From: Rhodocyclaceae bacterium
Lineage (GTDB): Bacteria > Pseudomonadota > Gammaproteobacteria > Burkholderiales > Rhodocyclaceae
NCBI GenBank assembly: GCA_013426785.1
Contig: JACDZI010000005.1
Span: 1-64,000 of the forward strand
DNA length: 64,000 nucleotides
Reading direction: 5' to 3'
Positions within the stretch are counted from its first letter, which is position 1. Each line of letters starts with the position of its first letter. The position numbers were made by a program, and so were the translations under genes. The notes under the pieces are model-generated. The model saw only the letters and a list, made by a program, of their open reading frames with translations. It was not told the DNA's origin and ran no database searches. Positions 57,008-64,000 of this stretch are shown one piece after another.

Positions 57008-58114
57008 CTAGATGATTTCCAGTTCGGCACGCAGGGAACCCGACATCTTCATTGCCTGCAGGATGGCGATGAGATCCTGGGGATTGGTACCGATGGCATT
57101 GAGTGCCTTGACCACGTCACTCAAACTGACACCGGCGGGGAGGTTGATTAACGCACCGCTTTCCTGATTCACAGCGAGTTCGGCATTGGTAAGGCGTGTC
57201 GTCTTCCCGCTGGACAGTGCGCCCGGCTGGCTGACTTGGTTATCGGCCGTCACCGAGACGGAAAGATTGCCATGTGCAACCGCACAGACATCAATGGTCA
57301 CAGCTTGATTCATCACCACCGAACCGGTACGCGCATTGATGATTACCTTTGCCGGCATCTGCATCGGGGTCACGATCAGATTCTCGACCGCACCAAGGAA
57401 CGCCACATGATCTTCCAGATTGGCTGGCAACCTGACCTGCACCTGCCGGCCGTCGGCGGCGGTCGCGGTCCCCTGCCCCATCGCCTTGTTGATCGCATCC
57501 ACCATACGCTTGGCCGTGCCAAAGTCAGTACGGCGCAATTCGAAACTGGCATTACCGCTGACGCCGATCGACATCGGTACCTCACGTTCCACCGTGGCGC
57601 CGTTGGCGATACGTCCGACGGCCAGATGGTTGATCGTGGTTTTCGAGCCACCCGCCAAAGCCCCTGCTCCACTCACCACCAAGTTGCCTTGAGCCATGGC
57701 GTAGATGTTGCCGTCCGCACCCTTGAGCGGGGTCATCACCAGCGTACCCCCACGCAGGGACTTGGCGCTACCGATGGAAGAAACCGTCACGTCGATCGGT
57801 TGGCCAATGCGAGCAAAGGCGGCCAGTTCGGCCGTCACCATCACGGAAGCGGCATTTTTGAACTGCATGGTCTGACCTGGGGGAAGCGAGACACCCATGC
57901 GCGACAGCATGTTGACCATGCTCTGCGAGGTAAAGGGCATGTTTTCGCCGGTGCCGTCCAGGCCGACAACGATGCCGTAACCCACCAGTTGGTTGCTCCG
58001 TACCCCGGCGATCGAAGCGATTTCCTTGATGCGCTCGGCGCGCACAGCATCGCTGACCAGAAGGGCTGCGAACAGCCACATCATGCCGATGAGGAATTTA
58101 TGCACGGCGCTCAT
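57008..58114 (-). CDS. flgI: Flagellar P-ring protein FlgI
   Basis: The 368-aa periplasmic P-ring protein. There is an N-terminal signal peptide (about residues 1-25) followed by the family motif RIKEIASIAGVRSNQLVGYG, VVGLDGTGENMPFTSQSMVN, and the C-terminal VKALNAIGTNPQDLIAILQA. Start 12 bp after the flgH stop. Confidence 0.97.
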   Translation of the reverse strand: MSAVHKFLIGMMWLFAALLVSDAVRAERIKEIASIAGVRSNQLVGYGIVVGLDGTGENMPFTSQSMVNMLSRMGVSLPPGQTMQFKNAASVMVTAELAAFARIGQPIDVTVSSIGSAKSLRGGTLVMTPLKGADGNIYAMAQGNLVVSGAGALAGGSKTTINHLAVGRIANGATVEREVPMSIGVSGNASFELRRTDFGTAKRMVDAINKAMGQGTATAADGRQVQVRLPANLEDHVAFLGAVENLIVTPMQMPAKVIINARTGSVVMNQAVTIDVCAVAHGNLSVSVTADNQVSQPGALSSGKTTRLTNAELAVNQESGALINLPAGVSLSDVVKALNAIGTNPQDLIAILQAMKMSGSLRAELEII

Positions 58115-58126
58115 GATCGTCTCGCG

Positions 58127-58795
58127 TCAAAGTGGTAGGAAAGTCAGGAAGAAGCGGCCAAGCCAGCCCATGACCTGAGCAGTATCGATAAAGCCATTAG
58201 CCTTGTATTCGATGCGGGCATCGGCCACCTGGGTTGATTGCACGGTATTGCTGGCGGTGATGGTGTTCGGATTGACCACGCCGGAGAAGCGGATGAACTC
58301 TTCACCTTCCTTGAGACCGATTTGCTTTTCGCCCGATACCAGCAGATTGCCATTCGGATAGATCTCGATAACGGTAACAGTGAGGGTACCGGTGAAGTTA
58401 TTCTCTGACTTGTTCTCGCCCTTGCCCGAGAAGGTTGTCTCGCTGTTGGCGGCCATCGATGCACCCTGCAAGCTCTTCAAAGGCAATCCGGTTATCGTTG
58501 GAATCCCCAGGGTACGATCATCGGAGCGCTCGGCCTTGGTATCGGATTTCTTGGCTGCTGCGGTTTTTTCGGCAATGTTGATGGTGATGGTGTCACCGAC
58601 AAAGCGTGCCCGGCGATCCTCGAACAGCGGTCGTGCAGTCGCAACGTTGAAGATGCTGCCATTGGCCGGTGCCGTTGCCGAACGTACTTCAGGACGCATG
58701 GTCATGGGCTGATGCACCGCCGTCGGCGGCGGCGTCGTCACGCAAGCAGCCAGCAGGACGGCAGCAAGCAGGATCAGGCTATGGAGGGGTTTCAT
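58127..58795 (-). CDS. flgH: Flagellar L-ring lipoprotein FlgH
   Basis: The 222-aa outer-membrane L-ring lipoprotein. The signal peptide with lipobox (LILLAAVLLAACVTT) places the lipidated cysteine at residue 16. Conserved parts are RPLFEDRRARFVGDTITINI and FSGVVNPNTITASNTVQSTQ. ATG 58795 has GAGAG upstream; the frame extends to 58807. Confidence 0.97.
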   Translation of the reverse strand: MKPLHSLILLAAVLLAACVTTPPPTAVHQPMTMRPEVRSATAPANGSIFNVATARPLFEDRRARFVGDTITINIAEKTAAAKKSDTKAERSDDRTLGIPTITGLPLKSLQGASMAANSETTFSGKGENKSENNFTGTLTVTVIEIYPNGNLLVSGEKQIGLKEGEEFIRFSGVVNPNTITASNTVQSTQVADARIEYKANGFIDTAQVMGWLGRFFLTFLPL

Positions 58796-58803
58796 GATGA
58801 CTC

Positions 58804-59586
58804 TCACAGTTGGGTCAGGCGGCCGAGCATCGCATCCGATGTGGTCACCGCCTTGGAGTTGAGTTCGTAGGCCCGCTGGGTCTGGATCATCGTCACCAGT
58901 TCCTCGGCGACATTCACATTGGAGGTTTCGACCATGCCCTGGTTGAGCAGACCGGAACCATTGAGGCCCGGCTCGTTCGGCGTCGGCGCACCGCTGGACG
59001 CCGTTTCGATATATAGATTCTCGCCTACGCTCTGCAGGCCACCATTGTTGATAAAGGTAGCAAGTTGAATGTTGCCGACCTGGGTGGGCGTCGTCGTTCC
59101 TGGCTGACTCACCGAGACAATGCCGTCGCGGCTGATCGTGATTCTGACTGCATCCTGGGGAATGGTGATCGGCGGCGAAAGCAGATAACCGCTCGAGGTC
59201 ACCATCTGGCCGGTACTGTCGCGCTGGAAGGCCCCGTCGCGGGTGAAGGCCAAGGTACCATCAGGCATCTGGATCTGGAAGAAACCCTGGCCGTTGATAG
59301 CAATGTCGAGCGGGTTGTCGGTGCGTTGCAGGTTGCCCTGGGTATGGATATGTTCAGTCGCTACCGGTCGGACCCCAACGCCAAGCATCAGGCCTGAGGG
59401 AATTTGCGTCTGCTGCGTCGACTGGGCGCCAGGCTGGCGCATGTTCTGATAGAGAAGATCCTCGAACACCGCGCGCTGGCGCTTGAAACCGTTGGTGCTG
59501 ACGTTGGCCAGGTTGTGCGAGATGACGTCGAGATTGGTCTGCTGGGCATCGAGGCCGGTCCTGGCAATCCAGAGGGAGCGGATCAT
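58804..59586 (-). CDS. flgG: Flagellar basal-body rod protein FlgG (distal rod)
   Basis: The 260-aa distal rod protein. N-terminal [20 protein letters not shown] with the flagellar rod signature ([20 protein letters not shown]), and the C-terminal helix [20 protein letters not shown]. Starts 14 bp after flgF. Confidence 0.98.
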   Translation of the reverse strand: MIRSLWIARTGLDAQQTNLDVISHNLANVSTNGFKRQRAVFEDLLYQNMRQPGAQSTQQTQIPSGLMLGVGVRPVATEHIHTQGNLQRTDNPLDIAINGQGFFQIQMPDGTLAFTRDGAFQRDSTGQMVTSSGYLLSPPITIPQDAVRITISRDGIVSVSQPGTTTPTQVGNIQLATFINNGGLQSVGENLYIETASSGAPTPNEPGLNGSGLLNQGMVETSNVNVAEELVTMIQTQRAYELNSKAVTTSDAMLGRLTQL

Positions 59587-59600
59587 TCAGTCATCCTTTA

Positions 59601-60356
59601 TCAGCGGGGCGCCAGCACTTGCGTGGCGGCGCGGTCGTTGGCTTCGGCTGTGGTGATCATGCGCATCTGCATCTCGAACTGGCGCGCCAGAGAAATCATC
59701 GACACCATTTGTTCGACCGGGTTGACGTTGCTGTTTTCGAGATAGCCGGCGGCGATCTTCACCGTGTTGCTCTGTTCGGCGGGTTCGCCACTGGCGAGTC
59801 GGAACAAGCCATCTTGTCCCCGCAGCAGATCGGCGTCCGGCGGATCAACCAGTTTGATGCGGCCGACGACATTCACGGCGTTCTGCGCCCCGGTTTCCGG
59901 CACGGTGGAAATGGTGCCATCGCGCTCGATGGTCACGCGCACATTCGGCGGAATGGTGATCGGCCCGCCATCGCCCTGCACCGGAATACCGGTGTGGGTT
60001 TGCAGGATGCCATTCTCGGAGGTTTCGAAACCGCCGTTGCGTGTATAGGCTTCGGTACCGTCCGGCAGTACCAGCGCGATCCAGCCCTTGCCTTTTACTG
60101 CCACATCGTAGAGGCCACCGGTGTACATCAGCGCACCTTCGCTGAAATCGTTGTGGGTGCTGGCATCGACGGCGAAGGCGCGCGTCGGCAGGGCAGCAGG
60201 ATTCCGGTTGTGCGTCTGCACCTGTACGGCGCGCAAGCGATGCTCTTCCGCGCGATAACCCTGCGTGGTGACGTTGGCCAGGTTGTGCGATACGGCGGCC
60301 TGGCGGGACAGCGTCCCGCTTGCCCCTGTCATCGCTGTGTAAAGCAGTCTGTCCAT
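59601..60356 (-). CDS. flgF: Flagellar basal-body rod protein FlgF (proximal rod)
   Basis: The 251-aa proximal rod protein. N-terminal MDRLLYTAMTGASGTLSRQA with the VSHNLANVTTQGYRAEEHRL signature, and the C-terminal NVNPVEQMVSMISLARQFEM. The 29-bp gap before it is almost filled by a dispersed repeat copy, whose GGGACGG may also act as the ribosome binding site. Confidence 0.97.
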   Translation of the reverse strand: MDRLLYTAMTGASGTLSRQAAVSHNLANVTTQGYRAEEHRLRAVQVQTHNRNPAALPTRAFAVDASTHNDFSEGALMYTGGLYDVAVKGKGWIALVLPDGTEAYTRNGGFETSENGILQTHTGIPVQGDGGPITIPPNVRVTIERDGTISTVPETGAQNAVNVVGRIKLVDPPDADLLRGQDGLFRLASGEPAEQSNTVKIAAGYLENSNVNPVEQMVSMISLARQFEMQMRMITTAEANDRAATQVLAPR

Positions 60357-60358
60357 GT

Positions 60359-60383
60359 TGCCGTCCCGTCAGCGCCGACTTTT
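60359..60383 (-). repeat. Dispersed repeat, copy 11
   Basis: One mismatch in the core (CTGACGGG for CTGGCGGG). It fills the flgE-flgF gap and ends two bases before the flgF ATG, in the sense orientation for flgF. Confidence 0.85.
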
Positions 60384-60385
60384 CA

Positions 60386-62350
60386 TTAACGCAGGTTGAC
60401 CAGTGTCTGCATTAACTGGTCCTGCGTCTTGATGGTCTGCGCGTTAGCCTGATAGGCCCGTTGCTGGGTAATCATGTTGACCAGTTCCACCGTCAGGTCA
60501 ATGTTCGATTCCTCAATCGCCAACGGCTTGATCAAACCAAGGCTTCCCTGTCCCGGCGTACCCGGAATCGGCTGGCCGGACTCTGACGTTTCGCCCCAGA
60601 CGTTGTTGCCAAGGGAAGTCAGGCCGTTGACGTTGTTGAAATTGACCAGCACGATCTGGCCATGATTGCGGGTCTTGCCGTTCGAATAGTTGCCCTGCAC
60701 CGTCCCGTCCGTCGAGACAGACAGGCCGGTCAGCCGCCCGGAGGTATAACCGTCCTGGAGCAATTGATTGACGCCGAAGTTGATGCCGTACTGGCTGCTG
60801 CCGGTGAAGTCCAGAGTGAAGGCCATCGGGTTGGTTGCGCCTGTTGCCGGATCGAAGCTCAGGCTCAATGGCATCGCAGTCGACAAGGCACCCGTCGTAT
60901 CGAAGGAAAGAATCGTCGGGGTAGGAACGATCGAGGTCGTCGCCGCGACGCCGGCTGTAGCCGTCGGCGTGGCGGAACCGAAAACATTCGCCACGGAAAG
61001 TGTTCCCGCGGCAACCGTGACACTCGAACTGCCGCCCGTCGAGGCGGATGTCAATACAATTGAGCCTGTCGCACCAGACGCGGTTGCCACGGCACTACCG
61101 AATGCAGCGACGATTCGGCTATTAATTTCAGTCGCAAGTTCAGTCGCGTCATATGCTGCTCCTGCACCAGCAGTCGTCGAATCTCGGATTGTGATCGCCT
61201 GCGTGACACCATCGACGGTCAGGCTCAGTGTTCCGCCAGCATCGACGGAGGCTGTCGGCGAGGTGTAGGTCGAGCCCGTCAATGTTCCGGAAGTTGCCGT
61301 CGAGGTTTTTGTCGTACCGGTAAAGGTGCCATCCAGCGCGGTATATAGCTGCCAAGTGTTCTCGTTTCCTGTCTTGGCAAAATACATCGTCAGGTTATGC
61401 GGGTTGCCGATAGAGTCGTAAACGGTTTGCGCCGTCGAACCGGTATAGCTCAGCGTATTCGTGGAACTGAAGTTATCCGCCCCGCTCGCCGCCACAGGCG
61501 CACCTAGCAGGTTGACCAGACCGTCACCTCCCGCCTGTGTCACCGTGGAACCGGTTCCCTGGCTGCCCTGTGTCCCGGAGCTCAGTGATGAAACGACCAA
61601 GGCACCCGAAGTGTTGACCGTGACGTTCACCAAGGCATTCGCCGCCACAAGGGTCGGATTGCTGTTGATTGCTGTTTTCAGGGCAATTGCCAGATCCCCT
61701 CGCGAAGCATACGTGGCAACCGGTACATCGATGGTTGCTGGTCCTGCACCATCGACGCTCAAGGTAAGCGTATTGTTGGCGGCAGTAATCACCAGTGTTC
61801 CCGGTGCGGCACTGCCGGTCAAGGTTCCGCTGGTCATCGCGGTCGGCGGTACAGCCCGCGAATCCAGGTTGACCAAGACATTGCTTTCAGACGTGGCGTT
61901 TGGTTCGATGTTGGTGGTGGAAAGTCGCAGATCCACAAAATCACCAGGAACAATTGCGCCGGTATCGTCCGCCCCATAGCCGGTCACGCGCAATCCTCCT
62001 GAATTCACCATATAGCCATCCTTGTCCAAGGAGAACTGGCCATTCCGGCTATATGCCGGCGTACCAGCATCGGACAGCCGATAAAAACCGCTACCGTTGA
62101 TCGCCATGTCCAGCGAGTTATTCGTCGTGGTGATGTTGCCCTGGGTAAATAGTTGGGCAATTTTGGGTGCGGAGGCACCGATACCGATCTGACCGGCACC
62201 GCCCCCCCCCAGTGCAGCGGCATACACGTCGGCGAACTGTACCTGGGAGGACTTGAAGCCCACCGTGCTGGAGTTCGCGATGTTGTTGCCAATGGCGTCA
62301 AGTGCCTTGGAAGATACGTTGAGGCCGCTCAATCCTTGCTGAAAACCCAT
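60386..62350 (-). CDS. flgE: Flagellar hook protein FlgE, enlarged
   Basis: The hook subunit, 654 aa against a usual 400-450. The N-terminus (MGFQQGLSGLNVSSKALDAI, NNIANSSTVGFKSSQVQFAD) and C-terminus (ESNIDLTVELVNMITQQRAY) are typical. The extra length is in the central domains, which carry hook-IN-like repeats (such as GPATIDVPVATYASRGDLAI and GTLSLTVDGVTQAITIRDST). It follows flgD by 31 bp. Confidence 0.96.
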   Translation of the reverse strand: MGFQQGLSGLNVSSKALDAIGNNIANSSTVGFKSSQVQFADVYAAALGGGGAGQIGIGASAPKIAQLFTQGNITTTNNSLDMAINGSGFYRLSDAGTPAYSRNGQFSLDKDGYMVNSGGLRVTGYGADDTGAIVPGDFVDLRLSTTNIEPNATSESNVLVNLDSRAVPPTAMTSGTLTGSAAPGTLVITAANNTLTLSVDGAGPATIDVPVATYASRGDLAIALKTAINSNPTLVAANALVNVTVNTSGALVVSSLSSGTQGSQGTGSTVTQAGGDGLVNLLGAPVAASGADNFSSTNTLSYTGSTAQTVYDSIGNPHNLTMYFAKTGNENTWQLYTALDGTFTGTTKTSTATSGTLTGSTYTSPTASVDAGGTLSLTVDGVTQAITIRDSTTAGAGAAYDATELATEINSRIVAAFGSAVATASGATGSIVLTSASTGGSSSVTVAAGTLSVANVFGSATPTATAGVAATTSIVPTPTILSFDTTGALSTAMPLSLSFDPATGATNPMAFTLDFTGSSQYGINFGVNQLLQDGYTSGRLTGLSVSTDGTVQGNYSNGKTRNHGQIVLVNFNNVNGLTSLGNNVWGETSESGQPIPGTPGQGSLGLIKPLAIEESNIDLTVELVNMITQQRAYQANAQTIKTQDQLMQTLVNLR

Positions 62351-62381
62351 TTTCTTCTCCTATCCTGCTGGTCAGACTGAC

Positions 62382-63053
62382 TTAGACAATGCCCTTGATA
62401 TCATCCAGTGCATAAACCGCACCACCTGCTTCGACACTCATCGTTGTGCCGGTCCGGATCACACCGGATACCTGTGCTACAGAAAGGACAGTCGCGCTCA
62501 CATCCTTCTTGGCATACTTTGCCGATACTGCGACCGTATATTTGCCATCCGCAACCTGCTGGCCGTTATCGGCCTTGCCATCCCACCGCACCAGTTGAAC
62601 ACCACTGGGCATGTCGCCCAATTGAAGGGTGCGTACTACCAGTCCGTTGCCGTCCTTGATGGTGGCAGTCACCTCGTCGGCCGGCCCGGCCAACTCGATG
62701 CCGAAGCCGCTTCTCCCCTCGGCAACCTGCATGCTGTTACCCGGAACCAGCACACCTCGTCCAACTAAGGAGGCAGCCTGCAAACCCTGCGCCGACTGTG
62801 AATCGTTGAGCAGAGTCTGCATGGTCTTGTTGAGGCGCTCGATGCCATCCACGGTGCTGATCTGCGCCAGCTGCGAGGTCATCTCTGCACTATCCATGGG
62901 AGCGGTCGGGTCCTGATTCTTGAGCTGTGCGGTCAAGAGGGTCAGAAAACGGTTTTGTATGTTGGCTGTGGCCGATTCACTTTCGCGCGTGACATTGAGC
63001 GCGGCATAGATATCGGCGGAAGGATTATTACTGGTTACGGTTGAGGTGGCCAT
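62382..63053 (-). CDS. flgD: Flagellar hook-capping protein FlgD
   Basis: The 223-aa hook cap. The N-terminal export/cap segment contains NRFLTLLTAQLKNQDPTAPM with the typical LxxQDP motif, followed by SAEMTSQLAQISTVDGIERL, and the C-terminal FlgD-Ig and tudor-like domains (VVRTLQLGDMPSGVQLVRWD). Confidence 0.96.
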   Translation of the reverse strand: MATSTVTSNNPSADIYAALNVTRESESATANIQNRFLTLLTAQLKNQDPTAPMDSAEMTSQLAQISTVDGIERLNKTMQTLLNDSQSAQGLQAASLVGRGVLVPGNSMQVAEGRSGFGIELAGPADEVTATIKDGNGLVVRTLQLGDMPSGVQLVRWDGKADNGQQVADGKYTVAVSAKYAKKDVSATVLSVAQVSGVIRTGTTMSVEAGGAVYALDDIKGIV

Positions 63054-63065
63054 GATTTGCTCCGG

Positions 63066-63467
63066 TTATTGTCCGATTGCCAAGGTTTTCATCATCAAGG
63101 TCTTGGCGGTATTCATCACTTCGGCGTTGGTCTGGTAGGCACGCGAGGCAGAGATCATGTTGACCATCTCCTCGACAACATTTACGTTAGGCATCGACAC
63201 ATAGCCCTTCTCGTCCGCAGCGGGATTGGCCGGTTCGTACTGCATGCGCAATGGCGTGGCGCTATCGACCACCTCGGTGACACGCACGCCCATGCCGCCG
63301 CCCTCGACCGGTGCGGCCTTGAATACCACTTGCTTGGAGCGGTAGGGTTGGCCATCGGCGCCAGTCACACTATCGGCGTTGGCCAGGTTGCTCGCCACGG
63401 CGTTGAGGCGGGCCGACTGGGCCGTAAGGGCCGAACCAGCGATGGAAAAGATGCTAAGGTCGCTCAT
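63066..63467 (-). CDS. flgC: Flagellar basal-body rod protein FlgC
   Basis: The 133-aa proximal rod protein. N-terminal [20 protein letters not shown] followed by [20 protein letters not shown], and C-terminal [20 protein letters not shown] are standard. It is 10 bp downstream of flgB. Confidence 0.97.
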   Translation of the reverse strand: MSDLSIFSIAGSALTAQSARLNAVASNLANADSVTGADGQPYRSKQVVFKAAPVEGGGMGVRVTEVVDSATPLRMQYEPANPAADEKGYVSMPNVNVVEEMVNMISASRAYQTNAEVMNTAKTLMMKTLAIGQ

Positions 63468-63477
63468 GGTCTAGCCC

Positions 63478-63894
63478 TTATTGGCCCTGAATAGCCGATT
63501 GCATGGTGCGAAAACGGCCGTTGATGAAGGTAATCAGCGCCTCGATCTGCACTGCGTTTTCAGCGAAGGACGACCGTTCGACATCCATGTTCACCGTATT
63601 GCCATCGACTGCACCTTGGTATTCAGCCCTGTATTTGAGGGCAGCACCGTAGGGGCCGACGCCCTCGCTGGCGAGGTGACCGACCTGAGTCCGCGCCAGT
63701 AACATGGCCGAGGCTGAATCGGCACCCACCATACCCAAAGTCGCGCCTAGAGCCGACTTGAAGTCAATGTCGCGTGCCTTGAAATAGGGGGTATCGCCAT
63801 TGGCGATATTCGATGCCAGCAGTTCCTGCCGATAGCTTCGCAGCCCGAGAGCGGTCTGAAGGGGGCGCAAGTCTTGTTGGAGACGATCAAGCAT
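63478..63894 (-). CDS. flgB: Flagellar basal-body rod protein FlgB
   Basis: The 138-aa first rod protein. MLDRLQQDLRPLQTALGLRS with LLASNIANGDTPYFKARDID, and the C-terminal NAVQIEALITFINGRFRTMQ. The frame opens at 63963, but ATG 63894 is the normal start and the upstream extension covers the promoter. It is the first gene of the flg operon flgBCDEFGHIJKL. Confidence 0.96.
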   Translation of the reverse strand: MLDRLQQDLRPLQTALGLRSYRQELLASNIANGDTPYFKARDIDFKSALGATLGMVGADSASAMLLARTQVGHLASEGVGPYGAALKYRAEYQGAVDGNTVNMDVERSSFAENAVQIEALITFINGRFRTMQSAIQGQ

Positions 63895-63934
63895 GATTAC
63901 AAAGCGGCTATAGTAATTATCGACACTGTCGTTA

Positions 63935-63950
63935 TGCACTAAACGTGCCA
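63935..63950 (-). promoter_or_regulatory. Sigma-54 promoter of flgBCDEFGHIJ
   Basis: Minus-strand TGGCACGTTTAGTGCAT: GG (63949-63948), 10 bases, GC (63937-63936). The -24 half is perfect. It lies about 40 bp before the flgB ATG. A small CGACA/TGTCG inverted repeat follows at 63921-63931. The remaining sequence to 64000 is AT-rich and no gene is seen. Confidence 0.8.
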
Positions 63951-64000
63951 GAATAATATTCAATTAAATCATGTTGATAAAATTACCGACAAGGCGTCCT

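Noticed and set aside
63895-63963. N-terminal extension of flgB
   Set aside because: It covers the sigma-54 promoter; the family starts at MLDRLQ.

Overview
The window comes from a motile, photosynthetic purple bacterium, most likely a betaproteobacterium of the Rhodocyclales (Rhodocyclus-like). This is inferred from two things. One is a bacteriochlorophyll gene block in the order bchF-N-B-H-L-M-lhaA-puhABCE. The other is a flagellar system run by an FlrB/FlrC (FleS/FleR)-type two-component pair with sigma-54 and sigma-28 promoters, rather than the FlhDC system of the Burkholderiales phototrophs. No rRNA, tRNA, CRISPR array or insertion sequence was recognised.

Region 1 (1-18.2 kb) is part of a photosynthesis gene cluster. 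Reading leftward are bchF, bchN, bchB, bchH, bchL, bchM, lhaA, puhA, puhB, puhC and puhE. Reading rightward from the same intergenic region are bchG, a PucC-family transporter (bch2), bchP and tspO, followed by a convergent bchO. Together they encode Mg insertion and methylation, protochlorophyllide reduction, 3-vinyl hydration, side-chain esterification and reduction, and assembly of reaction centre and light-harvesting complexes. puf and crt genes are not in this window.

Region 2 (18.2-25.9 kb) is metabolic. It holds a decayed alpha/beta-hydrolase pseudogene, a gcdH-TAXI-TRAP-DUF1850 operon, an SDR dehydrogenase, an isolated hypE, a small YjfB-type protein and an unrecognised protein.

Region 3 (26-64 kb) is a nearly complete flagellar structural cluster: fliC1-flaG-fliC2-fliD-fliS-fliT-(fliK-like)-(flhB C-like)-ycgR; fliE and flrBC on the other strand; fliFGHIJ and fliKLMNOPQR; then the leftward operon flgBCDEFGHIJKL with a trailing lipoprotein. 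Six -24/-12 (GG-N10-GC) and two to three sigma-28 promoter matches are readable and explain a tiered expression scheme. Palindromes of the form CGGCAR-N3-YTGCCG near several of them are candidate activator sites.

The most unusual signal is a dispersed repeat of about 25 bp with core GTCGGCGCTGGCGGGACGGC preceded by an A-run. It occurs 11 times (plus one degenerate copy) between 19 and 60.4 kb in both orientations. Eight copies lie inside coding frames, usually at protein termini, linkers or loops, and three lie in intergenic gaps. No good copy was found in the photosynthesis block. The consensus has no stop codon in any of the six frames.
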